A DNA stretch of 64,000 nt. Source: Mycobacterium conspicuum (lineage in GTDB: Bacteria; Actinomycetota; Actinomycetes; Mycobacteriales; Mycobacteriaceae). A model generated the notes under the pieces. The model ran no database searches and was not told where the DNA came from. It saw only the letters and a program-made list of their open reading frames with translations. Below are positions 24,801 to 32,653 of this stretch, piece after piece; the first letter of the stretch is position 1, and each line of letters opens with the position of its first letter. The translations under genes were made by a program, and so were the position numbers. The stretch lies in assembly GCF_010730195.1 (NCBI RefSeq), contig NZ_AP022613.1:3162001-3226000 (forward strand), in the 5' to 3' direction.

Positions 24801-25271
24801 GTAGATGTCGGCGATCCGATGGCAGACCAGGGTGACGCCAATGCCGTCCACCACAATGTGGTGGCAGCATGCGAACAAATAGCATTCGTCCGCGTGTGTT
24901 TCAAACAGCGCAAATTTGAACAGCGGGCCGTCGAGCGGCATTAGCGTGCGTTGGATCGACGACGCCAACCGATTGGCGTCCTGTGCAGGGTCCGCCGAGT
25001 CGGCGAGATCGTAGCGAGCGAGCTCGATATCCGGATAGTCAAGCGGTGTCTGAAGAACCTGGCCGTCAATTTTGAAAAAGGCAGCTCTGAGTGGCTCAGC
25101 CTCGCGCACCGCTTGGACGATCGCTTGCTTGAGCAAACCGGCGTCTAGCGTGCCTTCGACTCGCAAAAGTTCGCCGAGTTGCCACTTCGCACCGAAACCG
25201 CCCGTTTCCTGCGCGAGCCAGATATCTAGCTGCCCCCGCGTCAGTGGAAACGTCCGGTCAGCGCGACTCAT
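9885..25271 (-). CDS. Nonribosomal peptide synthetase, modules 1-4 (C-A-T / C-A-T-E / C-A-T / C-A-T-E)
   Basis: A 5128-aa multimodular NRPS and the first gene of the assembly line. Domains and key positions: C1 (HHIVVDG ~137), A1 (YGPTE ~738), T1 (~986), C2 (HHVAADG ~1175), A2 (~1798), T2 (~2049), E2 (HHLAVDAVSW ~2225), C3 (HHIVMDG ~2709), A3 (~3297), T3 (~3541), C4 (HHIVADG ~3729), A4 (~4345), T4 (~4595), E4 (~4770). Each T domain has the DSFFDLGGDS phosphopantetheine site. C1 comes before any adenylation domain and starts FPLTRGQLDIWLAQ, so it may be a starter domain that acylates the first residue (inference). All four A domains give the same hand-aligned specificity line, D-V-W-T-V-V-A-M-C-K, which most resembles phenylalanine-type codes. 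ATG 25271 is preferred over the upstream TTG at 25301 because a G-rich Shine-Dalgarno-like run lies just 5' of it. The protein ends right after the E4 TPSD linker, where sister linkers continue into the next C domain. Confidence 0.95.
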
Positions 25272-25301
25272 ACACCCCCCCAAGATCCCAGTGCCCCCCA
25301 A
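25272..25301 (-). promoter_or_regulatory. Duplicated G-rich translation-initiation segment of the first NRPS gene
   Basis: Read on the minus strand, GGGATCTTGGGGGG occurs twice in tandem just upstream of the ATG at 25271. The copy next to the ATG provides a GGGGGG Shine-Dalgarno-like run with very short spacing. The upstream copy contains an in-frame TTG that could also start translation and add ten residues. The duplication makes the start ambiguous and may reflect slippage. Confidence 0.45.
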
Positions 25302-25738
25302 GATCCCCTGCTATGCCAGTTCTAGCCGATGAAGTCCCGTCATGCAGCGCATTAGACGTCGGGGAAAACCCCTCGCCATGCGCCAGGAGCATCGGCAGAG
25401 CCTGGCAACGCGATATATTGCCATCTTGCCCGAAACGAGCCGGACGATGGGGTCGATACTCATTGGCTCGACCGACCATAAAGTCGACCGGAGCAACCCT
25501 TTGAGCAAACTGTGCGGCAGGTTTGTAGCGTCGGTCCAGTTTTCGCAGCTCCCGGATCCGGCCTACGAGGGGTACTCCAGGCCGACATCAATGCTCAGGG
25601 GGTGTTCCCCCGGTCAATGGGCTCGAAACGTGGGCAAGGCCCCCGTGACCCTCTTCGTGCTGCGTGCGGGCCGGTTTGAGCGATCGTCTGTCACCTCGGG
25701 CCGAGAGGGTTTTGCTTCGGGTGCCCTAACCTTCAGGC
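25302..25738. promoter_or_regulatory. Divergent intergenic region between NRPS and ABC exporter
   Basis: About 440 bp without a convincing gene, and it must hold the promoters for both divergent transcripts. Visible structure is limited to an AT-rich near-palindrome (GCGATATATTGC, minus-strand sense) around 25411-25424 and a small GGGGG-TGTT-CCCCC hairpin at 25598-25611 without a T tract. I could not identify a clear -35/-10 pair. Confidence 0.4.
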
Positions 25739-26650
25739 GTGGAGTCCGCCGCACACACTGGTTCCTGTCCCGCCATCCGGGTCGACGGTCTGACCAAGCG
25801 GTTCGGCGGTGTGGTGGCCGTCGAGAATCTGAGTTTTTCCGTCGAGCCCGGCGAGGTGTTCGGATTCCTGGGGCCCAACGGTGCCGGCAAGTCGACCACG
25901 ATCCGCCTGCTGCTCGGATTGATTCGCCCGACCGCGGGCAGTGCGGAGATATTCGGCTGCGCCGCGGGTGACGTCCGGCGATCGCATCGTCACATGGCTT
26001 ACCTGCCCGCTGATGTCGCGCTGTGGCCGGCCCTGACGGGCGCCGAAATCCTCGAGTTGCTCGCCAATGTGGGCGCCGGGGTCGACACGGCGTACCGCGA
26101 TGAGTTGGTGGACCGATTCGATCTCGACCTCGACAAGCCGGCCAGGACCTATTCGACCGGTAACCGGCAAAAGGTGGCCCTGGTTGCGGCATTCGCGACG
26201 CGGGCTGCGCTGCTGGTGCTCGACGAGCCGACGAGCGGGCTGGATCCGTTGATGGAAAGGGAGTTTCGCGGCTGCGTCGCCGAAGCGCGCAAGCGCGGCC
26301 AGACCGTGTTCCTCAGCTCGCACCAGCTGGCCGAGGTGGAAGCCGTGTGCGACCGGGTGGGGATTCTACGGGCCGGGCGGTTGGTGGAAATTGACGGCAT
26401 CGCAGATTTGCGGCGGCTGCGCCGGACCGTGGTCGAGGTGTCGTACCGGGGTGAGCAACCCGCGTTGCGCGACGTTGTGGGTGTTTCCGGCGTCGAACAG
26501 CTGACCGGGAATCGGTTGCGGTTCAGCCTGAGTGGCTCGCCGGTGCCCGCGCTGCAAGCACTCGCCGCCGCCGACATCACCGCGCTCACGATGCACGAAC
26601 CGACGCTCGAAGAGATTTTTCTCGACTACTACGGCAAGGCTGACCGGTGA
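25739..26650 (+). CDS. ABC transporter ATP-binding protein (drug/lipid exporter type)
   Basis: A 303-aa nucleotide-binding subunit of an ABC-2 type exporter, acting at the inner face of the plasma membrane. The Walker A motif is GPNGAGKST (about residues 45-53) and the Walker B/D-loop is LLVLDEPTSGLD. The signature is a degenerate STGNRQK in place of LSGGQ, and the switch histidine is in SSHQLAEVE. Size, gene order and fusion-free layout resemble the M. tuberculosis Rv1218c/Rv1217c pair, annotated there as a tetronasin-like transporter. The GTG start at 25739 gives the family's usual N-terminus. The next gene overlaps by GTGA, so the two subunits are co-translated. Divergent from the NRPS, it may export the peptide or protect the cell (inference). 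Confidence 0.9.
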   Translation: MESAAHTGSCPAIRVDGLTKRFGGVVAVENLSFSVEPGEVFGFLGPNGAGKSTTIRLLLGLIRPTAGSAEIFGCAAGDVRRSHRHMAYLPADVALWPALTGAEILELLANVGAGVDTAYRDELVDRFDLDLDKPARTYSTGNRQKVALVAAFATRAALLVLDEPTSGLDPLMEREFRGCVAEARKRGQTVFLSSHQLAEVEAVCDRVGILRAGRLVEIDGIADLRRLRRTVVEVSYRGEQPALRDVVGVSGVEQLTGNRLRFSLSGSPVPALQALAAADITALTMHEPTLEEIFLDYYGKADR

Positions 26651-28260
26651 GGGCCGCTACGCTGTCCGGTCCCCGGCCCGCCCCGGGCCGCGCGGTGAGC
26701 CGACTGACCGTGCGACAGCTGCGCTTCGGCGCCGTGGCGGTCGCGCTGATCTGCGGAGGCATGTCTGCGCTGGCGGCCAGCCAATACAAACCGATCAGCA
26801 ACATCCTTGATACCTCGGCCCTGCGCGCACTTTCGGAAAATCCCGCCATCCGGATCTTGTCGGGTCCACCGGTCGCGCTCGACGACCCCGGCGGATTCAC
26901 CGTGTGGCGAACCGGCCTGCCCCTGTCGCTGTTCGCGAGCCTCTGGATCGTGCTTGCCGCCACCCGCATCAGCCGCGGTGAGGAGGATGCCGGCCGCTGG
27001 GATCTGCTGCTCGCGGGACGCCTGCACATGCCCGACGTGATGGTCCGCTGCCTGGCCGCCCTCGGTGGATCCGCGGCGCTGATCGGCGCGGCCGTCGCGG
27101 CGGGTCTTTTGGCGGCGCGTACCGGACCCACCGGGGCGCTGATTCATGCGACCGGAATCGCCGGCGTCGCTTTGACTTTCGCGACGACCGCGCTGCTGGC
27201 CGCGCAGGTCATGTCGACGCGAGCCGGCGCCACCGGCCTAGCCGCCGCGGCTCTGGGCGCAAGCGTGCTGATGCGCATGGTCGCCGATGGCTCACATCGC
27301 CTGGCGTGGTTGGCCTGGGCCACTCCGTTCGGGCTGACCAGCCGCGCCGCGCCCTACGCCGACAACCGCATCCTTCCGCTGATCGTGCTGGGTGCGTTCC
27401 CGATCGTGGTGGGCGCCGCGGCCCTGTTCGCGGCGCGCCACCGCGATTTGGGCGACGGGGTGGTGGCGGCGCGGGATCGCCGACGTCCACGAGTTCGGTT
27501 GTTGCACTCGGTCTTCGGGTTCGCCCTGCGTCGCAGCCGGCGGATCACGCTCTGGTGGACCACGGGCGTCGCCATCTACTTTTTCTTCATCGGCGCGACG
27601 CTGGCCTGGCTGCTCGAGTTGTTTCGCACGAACCGGCGTTTCGCCGAATTGGCCGCCGCCGCTGGGCTCGGCGGCCACAACCTGGCGAATGTTTTCGCCG
27701 CGGCCCTGTTCGGCTTTCTCGCGGTCATCGCGGGGTTGTACTGCGCGATGCGTCTCACCCTGATGGTCCACGACGAGCGGGCCGGTCGATGGACCCTGCT
27801 GTTGGCCCAGCCGATTACGCGCTTGCGGGTGATGTCCGCCGAGATCATCGTCACCGCGGGCGGGGTCGTGGCCCTGCATTTGTCGGCCGCGATCGCCCTG
27901 TGGGGCGGCGCCATACTCACCGGCGCGCCATTGCAGTTGAGCCATGCGGTTGCCGGTGCGTTGAATTCGGTGCCGGTGGCATTGCTCGCCGTGGGGACGG
28001 CTGCGGTGGGCGCCGGGTGGTGGCCGTCCGCGACCATCGCGATCGGTGCACTTCCCGTTGTGGCGGGGTTCGGGGTGAACCTGGTCGTGCAGAGCGCGAA
28101 GCCCCCTGGCTGGGTGGTCAACCTGTCGCCGATGGCGCACCTCGCCCCGGTGCCCGACGCACCGCCCAACTGGGTGGCCACCGCGGTTTTCCTGCTCGTC
28201 GGCGCGATCCTGGCCGGCCTCGGGGTGGCCGGGTACGTCCAGCGCGACCTGACAATGTAA
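26647..28260 (+). CDS. ABC transporter permease, Rv1217c-like
   Basis: A 537-aa integral membrane partner of the preceding ATPase, with which it overlaps by 4 nt (GTGA). The sequence alternates long hydrophobic runs with short basic loops across its whole length, in two halves joined near residues 265-300. This fits a duplicated ABC-2 permease of about 12 segments. The length is close to the roughly 550 aa of M. tuberculosis Rv1217c. With the ATPase it would form a complete exporter. The substrate is not shown by the sequence. Its position in the NRPS locus makes the peptide product a candidate. Confidence 0.85.
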   Translation: MRAATLSGPRPAPGRAVSRLTVRQLRFGAVAVALICGGMSALAASQYKPISNILDTSALRALSENPAIRILSGPPVALDDPGGFTVWRTGLPLSLFASLWIVLAATRISRGEEDAGRWDLLLAGRLHMPDVMVRCLAALGGSAALIGAAVAAGLLAARTGPTGALIHATGIAGVALTFATTALLAAQVMSTRAGATGLAAAALGASVLMRMVADGSHRLAWLAWATPFGLTSRAAPYADNRILPLIVLGAFPIVVGAAALFAARHRDLGDGVVAARDRRRPRVRLLHSVFGFALRRSRRITLWWTTGVAIYFFFIGATLAWLLELFRTNRRFAELAAAAGLGGHNLANVFAAALFGFLAVIAGLYCAMRLTLMVHDERAGRWTLLLAQPITRLRVMSAEIIVTAGGVVALHLSAAIALWGGAILTGAPLQLSHAVAGALNSVPVALLAVGTAAVGAGWWPSATIAIGALPVVAGFGVNLVVQSAKPPGWVVNLSPMAHLAPVPDAPPNWVATAVFLLVGAILAGLGVAGYVQRDLTM

Positions 28261-28307
28261 GCAATATGAGTAGGGCCGCTGTGGCCCGCAGGGGGAGGAA
28301 AAATCAG

Positions 28308-28496
28308 ATGGCATTGATACCGGGGATACCGGGTCTCACCGAGATGAGAGAAACCGCCGAGGAAGCGATCGGTCTCCTCAGGCGGGCCGTCGCCGCGTTG
28401 GAAAAGCTTGCGGCAGAGCAGGAGCGCACCAACGACCTTTTCGCCGAAGTGAACGAGGTCGCACTGGCGCCCGTCCGCAACATCACCGAGCGATAG
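28308..28496 (+). CDS. Small helical protein of unknown function
   Basis: A 62-aa protein that I do not recognise. A very good Shine-Dalgarno (GGGGGAGG, 28291-28298) precedes the ATG. The sequence begins with a proline/glycine segment (IPGIPGL) and continues as one long amphipathic helix rich in Ala, Glu, Leu and Arg (about residues 12-50), likely a coiled coil. There is no signal peptide or membrane segment. It sits 47 nt after the ABC permease and 86 nt before the P450 on the same strand, so it is probably co-transcribed. A role as a small adaptor or regulator is possible, but nothing in the sequence proves it. Confidence 0.65.
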   Translation: MALIPGIPGLTEMRETAEEAIGLLRRAVAALEKLAAEQERTNDLFAEVNEVALAPVRNITER

Positions 28497-28537
28497 CGGA
28501 CGGCCGACAACGGCGGCGAGATCCGCCGAGCGCGTAA

Positions 28538-28568
28538 CGTTGCCTTGCAACACTTTTGTAGTGCAACG
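28538..28568. promoter_or_regulatory. Inverted repeat upstream of the P450 gene
   Basis: CGTTGC at 28538-28543 and GCAACG at 28563-28568 form perfect 6-bp inverted arms with a 19-bp spacer. The spacer holds another GCAAC and an A/T-rich core (ACTTTTGTAGT). The element ends 14 nt before the P450 start and 5 nt before its GGAGG Shine-Dalgarno (28574-28578). It could be an operator or a 5'-UTR hairpin. No regulator can be assigned. Confidence 0.35.
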
Positions 28569-28582
28569 CAGACGGAGGCTGA

Positions 28583-29842
28583 GTGAGCGGGCTCGAAAAT
28601 CTCGACTTTTTCACCGACAAGTCACTCGTCGATGACCCCTATGGGTATTACGAGGCACTCCGCCGTTGCCCGGTTTGGCGCGAGCCCACGCACGGCGTGG
28701 TGATGGTGTCGGGGTACGACGAGGCCGTCGCCGCGCAACGCGACACCGACCAGAGCTTGTCGGTGTGCAACATCGTGAGCGGACCGTGGTCGGGCATTCC
28801 GAACCAAACCGGCAGCAGTGGCATCTCGGACATCTCGGATCTGATCGAGCAGCACCGCGGCAGGGTTACGTTCGGCGACTACTTCATCACGTTCGATCCT
28901 CCCCGGCACACCGCGCATCGCTCGCTGTTGAGCCGATTGTTCACGCCGAAGCAGCTCAAGAACAACGAGGAATTTCTGTGGCGCCTCGCCGACGAACACG
29001 TCAACCGCTTCATCGCGGACGGCAAGTGCGAGATCGTCATTGACTACAACTTTCCGTTCACGCTCGACGCGATCGCCGACTTGCTGGGCGTGCCCGAGGC
29101 CGACCGCCCACGTTTTCGCCGCGCCGCGACGGCCAGCCGGCTCCAAGGCGATCGCAGCGGCTTCGTCGGCGTGAAAGAGGAGTGGTTCGTCGAATACATC
29201 GAGGCTCGGCGGCGCGAGCCGCAGGATGACGTGCTGACCGAGCTTGCGCTGGCGAAGTTTCCCGACGGCACCACCCCCGACGCCATAGATGTTGCCCGCG
29301 TTGCCACGTTCATGTTCGCCGCGGGCCACGGCACCACGATCGACCTGCTCAGCCTGTCGATGCTGATGCTGGCGGAGCGACCGGACCTGCAGGAACAGCT
29401 GCGCCAGGACGACTCGAAGATTCCCGCGTTCATCGAGGAGATGCTGCGCTTCGAAAGCCCGATCAAATCGAATTTCCGCCTGGCGCGGCGCAACACCAAG
29501 ATCGGCGACGTCGACGTGCCGGCCGGCACCAGCGTGCTGGTGATGAACGGCGCGGCCAACCGCGATCCGTCCCGGTTCGAAGAGCCGAACGAATTTCGCC
29601 TCGACCGACCAAACATTTTGCAACACATCGCATTTGGCCGTGGCGTGCACACTTGTCCGGGCGCTCCTATTGCCCGCGCCGAAGTGCGGGTGAGCCTGGC
29701 GCGAATCCTTGAGAGGATGGCCGACATTCGGCTGTCGGAGGCTGAGCACGGTCCCGCCGGAGATCGTCGGCTCAAATGGGACAGCACCTTTCTGTTCCGG
29801 CGACTCAAGGAACTGCACCTCGAGTTCACTCCGATTCGGTGA
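28583..29842 (+). CDS. Cytochrome P450 monooxygenase
   Basis: A 419-aa soluble bacterial-type P450. The haem-binding motif FGRGVHTCPG (about residues 350-359) has the thiolate cysteine. The I-helix oxygen-activation motif is AGHGTT, and the ExxR salt bridge is EEMLR (about 287). The GTG start has a GGAGG Shine-Dalgarno four nt upstream and gives the expected N-terminus. It needs separate ferredoxin and reductase partners, and none is adjacent. Lying between exporter genes in the NRPS locus, it may hydroxylate or cross-link the peptide or its acyl chain (inference). Such P450s also serve general lipid or sterol oxidation in mycobacteria, so the link is by position only. Confidence 0.93.
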   Translation: MSGLENLDFFTDKSLVDDPYGYYEALRRCPVWREPTHGVVMVSGYDEAVAAQRDTDQSLSVCNIVSGPWSGIPNQTGSSGISDISDLIEQHRGRVTFGDYFITFDPPRHTAHRSLLSRLFTPKQLKNNEEFLWRLADEHVNRFIADGKCEIVIDYNFPFTLDAIADLLGVPEADRPRFRRAATASRLQGDRSGFVGVKEEWFVEYIEARRREPQDDVLTELALAKFPDGTTPDAIDVARVATFMFAAGHGTTIDLLSLSMLMLAERPDLQEQLRQDDSKIPAFIEEMLRFESPIKSNFRLARRNTKIGDVDVPAGTSVLVMNGAANRDPSRFEEPNEFRLDRPNILQHIAFGRGVHTCPGAPIARAEVRVSLARILERMADIRLSEAEHGPAGDRRLKWDSTFLFRRLKELHLEFTPIR

Positions 29843-29978
29843 GCCGTCGCAGAAAGCGCGATTCATCGCATCGGGGCTAGCCCGCCGTGGGATTGCCGTA
29901 GGGTATCCGCAACGCCGACTCTCTCCGATGAGCTGGCAGTGCAGCACACAAGCAGACACCACGCGCGAAACGAGCCCG

Positions 29979-31487
29979 ATGCCCGTCGAACCGACCACGC
30001 CCGGCCGGACGAGCAGATATCTCCCGAGCCGGTTGCCATCCCCCTGGTTCCTCGCTGCGGTCACCGCGATCGGCGGCATGCAGCTGATGGCCACGATGGA
30101 CGGCATGATCGCGGTGGTCGCGCTCCCCAAGATCCAGAACGAGCTGGGCCTGTCCGATGCCGGGCGGAGTTGGGTGATCACCGCCTACGTGCTGACCTTC
30201 GGCGGGCTGATACTGCTCGGCGGCCGCCTCGGCGACACCATCGGGCACAAGCGCGCCTTCATGGTCGGGGTCACGCTGTTCACGATCGTCTCGACGGTGT
30301 GCGGCGTCGCCTGGGACGGGGGCGCCCTCGTCGTGGCTCGGCTGCTGCAGGGCGTGGCCGCCGCGATCCTCGCCCCGACCGGCATGGCGCTGGTGGCGAC
30401 GACCTTCGCGAAGGGCCCGCAACGCAACGCCGCGATGGCGGTGCTGGGCGCGATCGGCGGTCTCAGCTCGGTGCTGGGCCTGGTGCTCGGCGGGGCGCTG
30501 ACGCAGGTGTCCTGGCGGCTGGTGTTCCTGGTCAACGTGCCGATCGGGATAGCGGTGCTCGCTCTGGCCCGCGGCTCGCTGCGCGAGACCGCGAAAGAGC
30601 GGATGAAATTGGACGCCACCGGTGCTGGGCTGGCCACCTTGGGCTGTACCGCCGTGGTCTTCGGCTTCTCGATGGCGCCCGAAAAGGGCTGGCTATCCCC
30701 CATCACGATTGGTTGCAGCGCGGTCGCCCTGGCTGCTCTTGCGGCATTTGCCGTGGTGGAGCGCACCGCCGAGAACCCTGTCGTGCCGTTCAACTTGTTC
30801 CTCGATCGCAACCGGGTGGCCACGTTCGCGATCATCTTTCTCGGCGGTGGGGTGCTGTTCACCCTGACCCTGCTGATCAGCCTGTATGTGCAGGACATCA
30901 TGGGCTACAGCGCGCTGCGCGCGAGCGTCGGCTTCATCCCCTTCGCCGTCGCCGTCAGCGTGGGTGCGGGGGTGTCTTCGCAACTGGTGACGCGCTTCCC
31001 ACCGCGGATGGTGGTAATCGTCGGGGGCATCCTCATGCTGGGCGGCGTGCTCTACGCGTCGACGTTTACCCGCGGCATCCCGTACTTCCCCGATCTGGTG
31101 GTCCTGCTTGTCGCGGCCGGAATCGGTATCGGCGTCATCAACGTCCCGCTCGTGCTGGCGCTGATCGCCAGCGTCGAGGTTGATCGAATCGGTCCCACCT
31201 CGGCGATCGCGGTGATGTTGCGCAGCCTCGGCGGACCGGTGGTGCTGGCCGTCATCCAGGCCGCCATCACCTCACGCACGCTGCACGCGGGCGGCACTAC
31301 TGGCCCGGTGAAGTTCATGACCACCGCCCAGCTGCACGCGCTGGACCAGGGCTACACCTACGGCCTGCGGTGGCTTGGCGGGGTAATCCTCCTGGTCGCG
31401 GCGATCGCGCTGCTCATCCGCTACAGCGCGCAGCAGGTGGCTCACGCTCAGGAAGTCAAGAGGGCCGCGGACGCGGCGAAACCCTAG
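29979..31487 (+). CDS. MFS exporter, DHA2 (EmrB/QacA-like) family
   Basis: A 502-aa multidrug-type proton antiporter in the plasma membrane. The first segment begins around residue 18 (PWFLAAVTAIGG). Loop 2-3 carries the MFS motif GGRLGDTIGHKR, and segment 5 has the antiporter motif (GAIGGLSSVLGLVLGG). Length and segment spacing fit the 14-helix DHA2 group. The frame stays open far upstream, into the P450 gene. ATG 29979 is chosen because the reading frame before it looks like non-coding shadow; ATG 29928 is an alternative. It lies 136 nt after the P450 and ends 47 nt before the convergent MbtH-like gene. Export of the NRPS product, or self-resistance, is plausible. Confidence 0.88.
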   Translation: MPVEPTTPGRTSRYLPSRLPSPWFLAAVTAIGGMQLMATMDGMIAVVALPKIQNELGLSDAGRSWVITAYVLTFGGLILLGGRLGDTIGHKRAFMVGVTLFTIVSTVCGVAWDGGALVVARLLQGVAAAILAPTGMALVATTFAKGPQRNAAMAVLGAIGGLSSVLGLVLGGALTQVSWRLVFLVNVPIGIAVLALARGSLRETAKERMKLDATGAGLATLGCTAVVFGFSMAPEKGWLSPITIGCSAVALAALAAFAVVERTAENPVVPFNLFLDRNRVATFAIIFLGGGVLFTLTLLISLYVQDIMGYSALRASVGFIPFAVAVSVGAGVSSQLVTRFPPRMVVIVGGILMLGGVLYASTFTRGIPYFPDLVVLLVAAGIGIGVINVPLVLALIASVEVDRIGPTSAIAVMLRSLGGPVVLAVIQAAITSRTLHAGGTTGPVKFMTTAQLHALDQGYTYGLRWLGGVILLVAAIALLIRYSAQQVAHAQEVKRAADAAKP

Positions 31488-31534
31488 CCAAATCCCAACC
31501 CGCACAACAGCACTCGTGGGACCGCCCCGGGTCG

Positions 31535-31765
31535 TTACGTATCGGAACCGCGGGCCTCGGCCAGCCTGTCGCGCAGACTCTTTGGCCGGATGTCGGGCCA
31601 GTTCGCCTCGATGTACTCCAGACACGCAGCGCGGTCCGCTTCACCGAAAACGACCCGCCAGCCGGCAGGGACGTCGGCGAAGGTCGGCCACAGGCTGTGT
31701 TGCTCCTCGTCATTTACCAAGACGAAAAAACTGCCATTGTCGTCGTCGAACGGATTGGTGCTCAT
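31535..31765 (-). CDS. MbtH-like NRPS accessory protein
   Basis: A 76-aa protein with the family pattern: MSTNPFDDDNGSFFVLVND, then EEQHSLWP, then the VPAGW segment, and near the end the W-P-D-I-R-P-KSL motif. MbtH-like proteins bind adenylation domains and are often needed for their folding and activity. The internal ATG at 31765 is clearly the true start: GGGAGA stands five nt upstream, the N-terminus matches the family, and the longer open frame before it is unrelated. It is on the same strand as the NRPS genes but 6.3 kb away, with divergent exporter genes in between, and convergent with the MFS gene. The glycopeptidolipid locus also has an mbtH gene beside mmpS-mmpL. Confidence 0.95.
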   Translation of the reverse strand: MSTNPFDDDNGSFFVLVNDEEQHSLWPTFADVPAGWRVVFGEADRAACLEYIEANWPDIRPKSLRDRLAEARGSDT

Positions 31766-31794
31766 CGGTTCTCCCGCCCACATAACCGAGATGA

Positions 31795-31809
31795 ATGGTT
31801 CCGAACCAT
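31795..31809. promoter_or_regulatory. Perfect 15-bp palindrome upstream of the MbtH-like gene
   Basis: ATGGTTC-C-GAACCAT is a perfect palindrome with 7-bp arms, centred 37 bp upstream of the MbtH-like start. On the plus strand it overlaps a CATAAT -10-like hexamer (31807-31812). It has the size of a TetR- or MarR-type operator. It lies in the 327-bp divergent region between mbtH (minus) and mmpS (plus), so one regulator could control both. No regulator gene is adjacent. Confidence 0.5.
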
Positions 31810-32092
31810 AATGCACAACGGGCGTCAAAGGCCACGTCCGGGGGGTTCGGAAAGTGCGTTTGGTAAGCGGCTTTTCCGGTAAACCGTGAACAATGTCACG
31901 CGCATTACCGCCGCGACCTCGGCCCCTCTCATACAGATAGCGCTGGTCTATGGCAAATGACCTGTGCACGGTTAGCCTGCGACGCCCACCGAATCCGGTG
32001 ATAACGTCGAAGTGCGCCGACGCTGCGGGGTCGCTTGTTCGAGCGGCCCAGATCACGGCGGCGAAAACACTGGGTGGGGACTTGGGGGTGCG

Positions 32093-32653
32093 GTGGTCGA
32101 ACGTGCTGTGCGCGACGTCGCCGAAGCGCGGCCCGAAGTGACCACCGCGGCGCCTCCCAAGGTCGGCCGAGGTGCGGAACGCCGGCCACCCGCACCACGG
32201 GCACGCCGCGGATCCCGAACGATCCTGACGGCTTTGAAGAGGGTGTGGATTCCGCTGGTGCTACTGGTGGTCATCTGCGCTGGCGGGTTCACCGTGGCGC
32301 GGCTGCACGGCGCCTTCGGCTCGGAGAAACACGTCTCGTATGCCGACACCGGAAAGGATGACGCCAAGCCGTTCAATCCCAAGCACCTGACGTACGAAGT
32401 CTTCGGGCCACCCGGCACCGTGGCAGACATCAGCTACTTCGACGACAACGGTGACCCGCAGTTTCTTCGCGGAGTCCCCCTGCCGTGGTCGCTGGAATTC
32501 GCGGTCACCGGGGCAACCGGCGCCGGAAATGTTGCGGCGCAAGGGGATACCGACAGTATCGGCTGCCGCATTCTTATCGACGGTGTGGTAAAGGCCGAGA
32601 AGACGCAGCAAGACGTGCACGCCTACACCTTCTGCATGCTGAAGGCCGCATGA
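32093..32653 (+). CDS. MmpS4-like membrane accessory protein
   Basis: A small membrane-anchored partner of MmpL lipid transporters. One transmembrane segment (WIPLVLLVVICAGGFTVARL) is followed by an extracytoplasmic domain. That domain has family-typical motifs: KPFNPKHLTYEVFGPPGTVADISYFD, LPWSLEF, and SIGCRILIDG with the paired cysteines (second near the C-terminus, YTFC). These match MmpS4 of glycopeptidolipid producers especially well. The start is uncertain. GTG 32093 follows a G-rich stretch and gives 186 aa, whereas MmpS proteins usually have about 140 aa, so an internal GTG/TTG just before the membrane segment (about 32235-32245) is possible. The stop overlaps the mmpL start as ATGA. 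Confidence 0.85.
   Translation: MVERAVRDVAEARPEVTTAAPPKVGRGAERRPPAPRARRGSRTILTALKRVWIPLVLLVVICAGGFTVARLHGAFGSEKHVSYADTGKDDAKPFNPKHLTYEVFGPPGTVADISYFDDNGDPQFLRGVPLPWSLEFAVTGATGAGNVAAQGDTDSIGCRILIDGVVKAEKTQQDVHAYTFCMLKAA

Noticed and set aside
25325..25343. DosR-like half-site upstream of the NRPS
   Set aside because: Only one GGGACTT half matches; the other half is absent, so it is not a credible box.
25598..25611. GGGGG-TGTT-CCCCC hairpin as a terminator
   Set aside because: No T tract and no gene ends there.
29709..29978. N-terminal extension of the MFS exporter
   Set aside because: The segment overlaps the P450 gene in another frame and lacks transporter features.
28622..30181. Minus-strand ORF of 519 codons antisense to the P450 and MFS genes
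   Set aside because: The plus strand has clear P450 and MFS motifs. The antisense protein has no recognisable features.
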